A stretch of 64,000 nt of DNA from Falsirhodobacter halotolerans (GTDB lineage: Bacteria > Pseudomonadota > Alphaproteobacteria > Rhodobacterales > Rhodobacteraceae): NCBI RefSeq assembly GCF_022899245.1, contig NZ_JALJAZ010000002.1, positions 208,718 through 272,717 of the forward strand, read 5' to 3'. The first letter of the stretch is position 1. The number at the start of each line of letters is the position of its first letter. Under the pieces are notes generated by a model. That model ran no database searches. It had not been told where the DNA came from and was given only the letters and a program-made list of their open reading frames with translations. Of this stretch, positions 63,023 to 64,000 are shown piece after piece. The position numbers were made by a program, and so were the translations under genes.

Positions 63023-63398
63023 GTTGTTCCTTCTTCCCCTTATTGCGCTGGCGGCTTGCTCAGTTCCGGCCCGCGATCCGCTGCCCTATTCTCCGAACTA
63101 CCAGTATCTTGGGGGTGGCTTGGTTCAGAAGGGAGCAGCCTCCGGCCGCATGGTGCCCGATGCCTGCATCACGCCCGACGTGGCGGCGGACCCGCTTTAT
63201 CTGCCGCCGGGATGCGCCAACGCGCTGAACCTTCAGATGATGGCGGCCGCGCCGTCGGACCTGATGCGTGGGCGCACCCCCGGTCCGGCCATGGCCGCGC
63301 CGCAGGCGCGGGCGGCACGTCGGGTGATCGATGGCACCGCCCCCCCACCCGAACGTCTGCCCGAAGACGGCCTGTCCACCACCGACCGGCTGAACTGA
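63012..63398 (+). CDS. CpaD-like small lipoprotein, probable secretin partner
   Basis: 128 residues from ATG 63012, overlapping the secretin by 11 bp. Lipobox LIALAAC places the mature protein in a membrane. The region PPGCANALNLQMMAAAPSDLMRGR resembles the C-terminal end of the Tad pilus lipoprotein CpaD (GCANxxNLxxMxxxPxDL), but the protein is shorter than CpaD (about 200). A pilotin-like role helping the CpaC-type secretin is the natural guess. Confidence 0.72.
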   Translation: MFSKLFLLPLIALAACSVPARDPLPYSPNYQYLGGGLVQKGAASGRMVPDACITPDVAADPLYLPPGCANALNLQMMAAAPSDLMRGRTPGPAMAAPQARAARRVIDGTAPPPERLPEDGLSTTDRLN

Positions 63399-63402
63399 GA
63401 TG

Positions 63403-64000
63403 TCAGCCGCCCGCCAGCAGACCGATCGCGCGCGCCTTACCGGCGGGGGTGGCGATGGACCGGATGTTGCGCGCCTCGGCGATGAACGCGCGACGGTCGG
63501 CCTCGCCATCGTCGGGAACGTGAACCGCACGGGCCGCGTCCTCTTGCCCGGCAAGCACGAGGATCAACATGAGATTGCGGTAATGCCGCCGCTCGGACCG
63601 GGGGGAGGTTGTGACGGCGCGCGCCGTCTCAGCCCCCGCGGCGGGCTGGCCCGCCAGCGCCTGCGCCAGCGCGATGTTGGACTGCGTGTCCAGATTGGCC
63701 GGTTCCAGCTTCAGGGCCTGACGGAACGCGGCCTCCGCCTCGGGCGGTTGGCCCGTCAGGATCAGCGCTGTTCCCAGCCGGTTGTAGGCCGCCGAGCTGC
63801 GCACCTTGGGCGCCGCGATGGCCAGCGTGCGGGCCGCGCCCTCCACCTGATCCGCGCGCAACTGCGCAGTGCCCAGACCCAAAAGCGCGGGGCCATTCTC
63901 CGGCGCGGTGTTCAGGGCGGCACGAAAGGCCGTCGCCGCACGTTCGGGTTGGCCTGCGTCCAGCATCCCCTGCCCAAGCCGGATCTGCGCCGCCGGGCTG
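63403..64000 (-). CDS. TPR-repeat protein, TadD-like (N-terminal part outside window)
   Basis: The frame is open from the right edge to the stop at 63403 (198 codons seen); an ATG at 63966 is internal to the repeats. At least four TPR units (ERAATAFRAALNTAPENGPA, EAEAAFRQALKLEPAN and others as partial cores) with Ala/Leu-rich helices. It is convergent with the CpaD-like gene, 4 bp apart. TadD-type TPR proteins accompany Tad secretins, so it may be part of the same imported module, or start an unrelated locus to the right. Confidence 0.7.
   Translation of the reverse strand, partial: SPAAQIRLGQGMLDAGQPERAATAFRAALNTAPENGPALLGLGTAQLRADQVEGAARTLAIAAPKVRSSAAYNRLGTALILTGQPPEAEAAFRQALKLEPANLDTQSNIALAQALAGQPAAGAETARAVTTSPRSERRHYRNLMLILVLAGQEDAARAVHVPDDGEADRRAFIAEARNIRSIATPAGKARAIGLLAGG

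Overview
The window is high-GC, densely packed DNA typical of an alphaproteobacterium, most likely a Rhodobacterales (Rhodobacter/Paracoccus/Roseobacter-type) genome. The evidence is the wealth of TRAP and tripartite tricarboxylate (TTT) transporters, FadR-type GntR and LysR regulators beside catabolic operons, an aglEFGK-like sugar importer and heavy use of 4-bp ATGA/GTGA gene overlaps. No rRNA, tRNA or CRISPR array was recognised.

Region 1 (1-27.4 kb) is a run of carboxylate uptake and catabolism loci. From the left: the end of an FMN-dependent alpha-hydroxy-acid oxidase; a GntR/FCD repressor; a TRAP transporter (dctPQM); a TTT transporter (tctCBA) followed by an isocitrate-lyase-superfamily lyase and a LeuC/LeuD-type dehydratase pair; a leftward alpha-glucoside-type ABC importer (aglEFGK-like); a leftward LysR + TRAP operon with an aspartate-racemase-superfamily enzyme; and a rightward TTT operon (tctBCA) with a DapA-family aldolase, a 2-hydroxyacid dehydrogenase and an Ldh2-family dehydrogenase. 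It closes with a small pdxA remnant and a second FadR-type regulator.

Region 2 (about 28.0-49.3 kb) is a Tn7-like transposon of about 21 kb. Its core is tnsA-tnsB-tnsC-tniQ, all leftward. Both ends carry ATGGNCA motifs spaced 21-22 bp in inverted orientation, as expected for arrays of transposase binding sites. The cargo is defence-like: a type I restriction-modification operon (hsdM-hsdS-GIY-YIG protein-hsdR), a large AAA_13/RloC-like ATPase, and a tightly packed cassette of two calcineurin-like phosphoesterases, a Lon-like AAA+ ATPase without a protease domain, a DUF6634-like protein and small unknown proteins. The cassette is my best candidate for an undescribed system.

Region 3 (49.6-63.4 kb) is a non-flagellar type III secretion system. 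A leftward operon runs sctC(N-domain)-small protein-sctI-J-K-L-N-O-Q-R-S-T. A divergent rightward operon runs small filament-like protein-sctD-sctX-sctY-sctV-Tad/CpaC-type secretin-CpaD-like lipoprotein. The secretin is split: the SctC N0/N1 domains and the outer-membrane channel are separate genes on opposite strands. This recalls rhizobial RhcC1/RhcC2, although sctX and sctY are Ysc-family traits. A small NolX/HrpF-like protein at 49.6 kb ends in a 39-residue tail that is 33/39 identical to the end of the 54-residue protein at 57.7 kb. No sctU, sctP or recognisable translocon genes are visible. The last gene is a partial TPR (TadD-like) protein.
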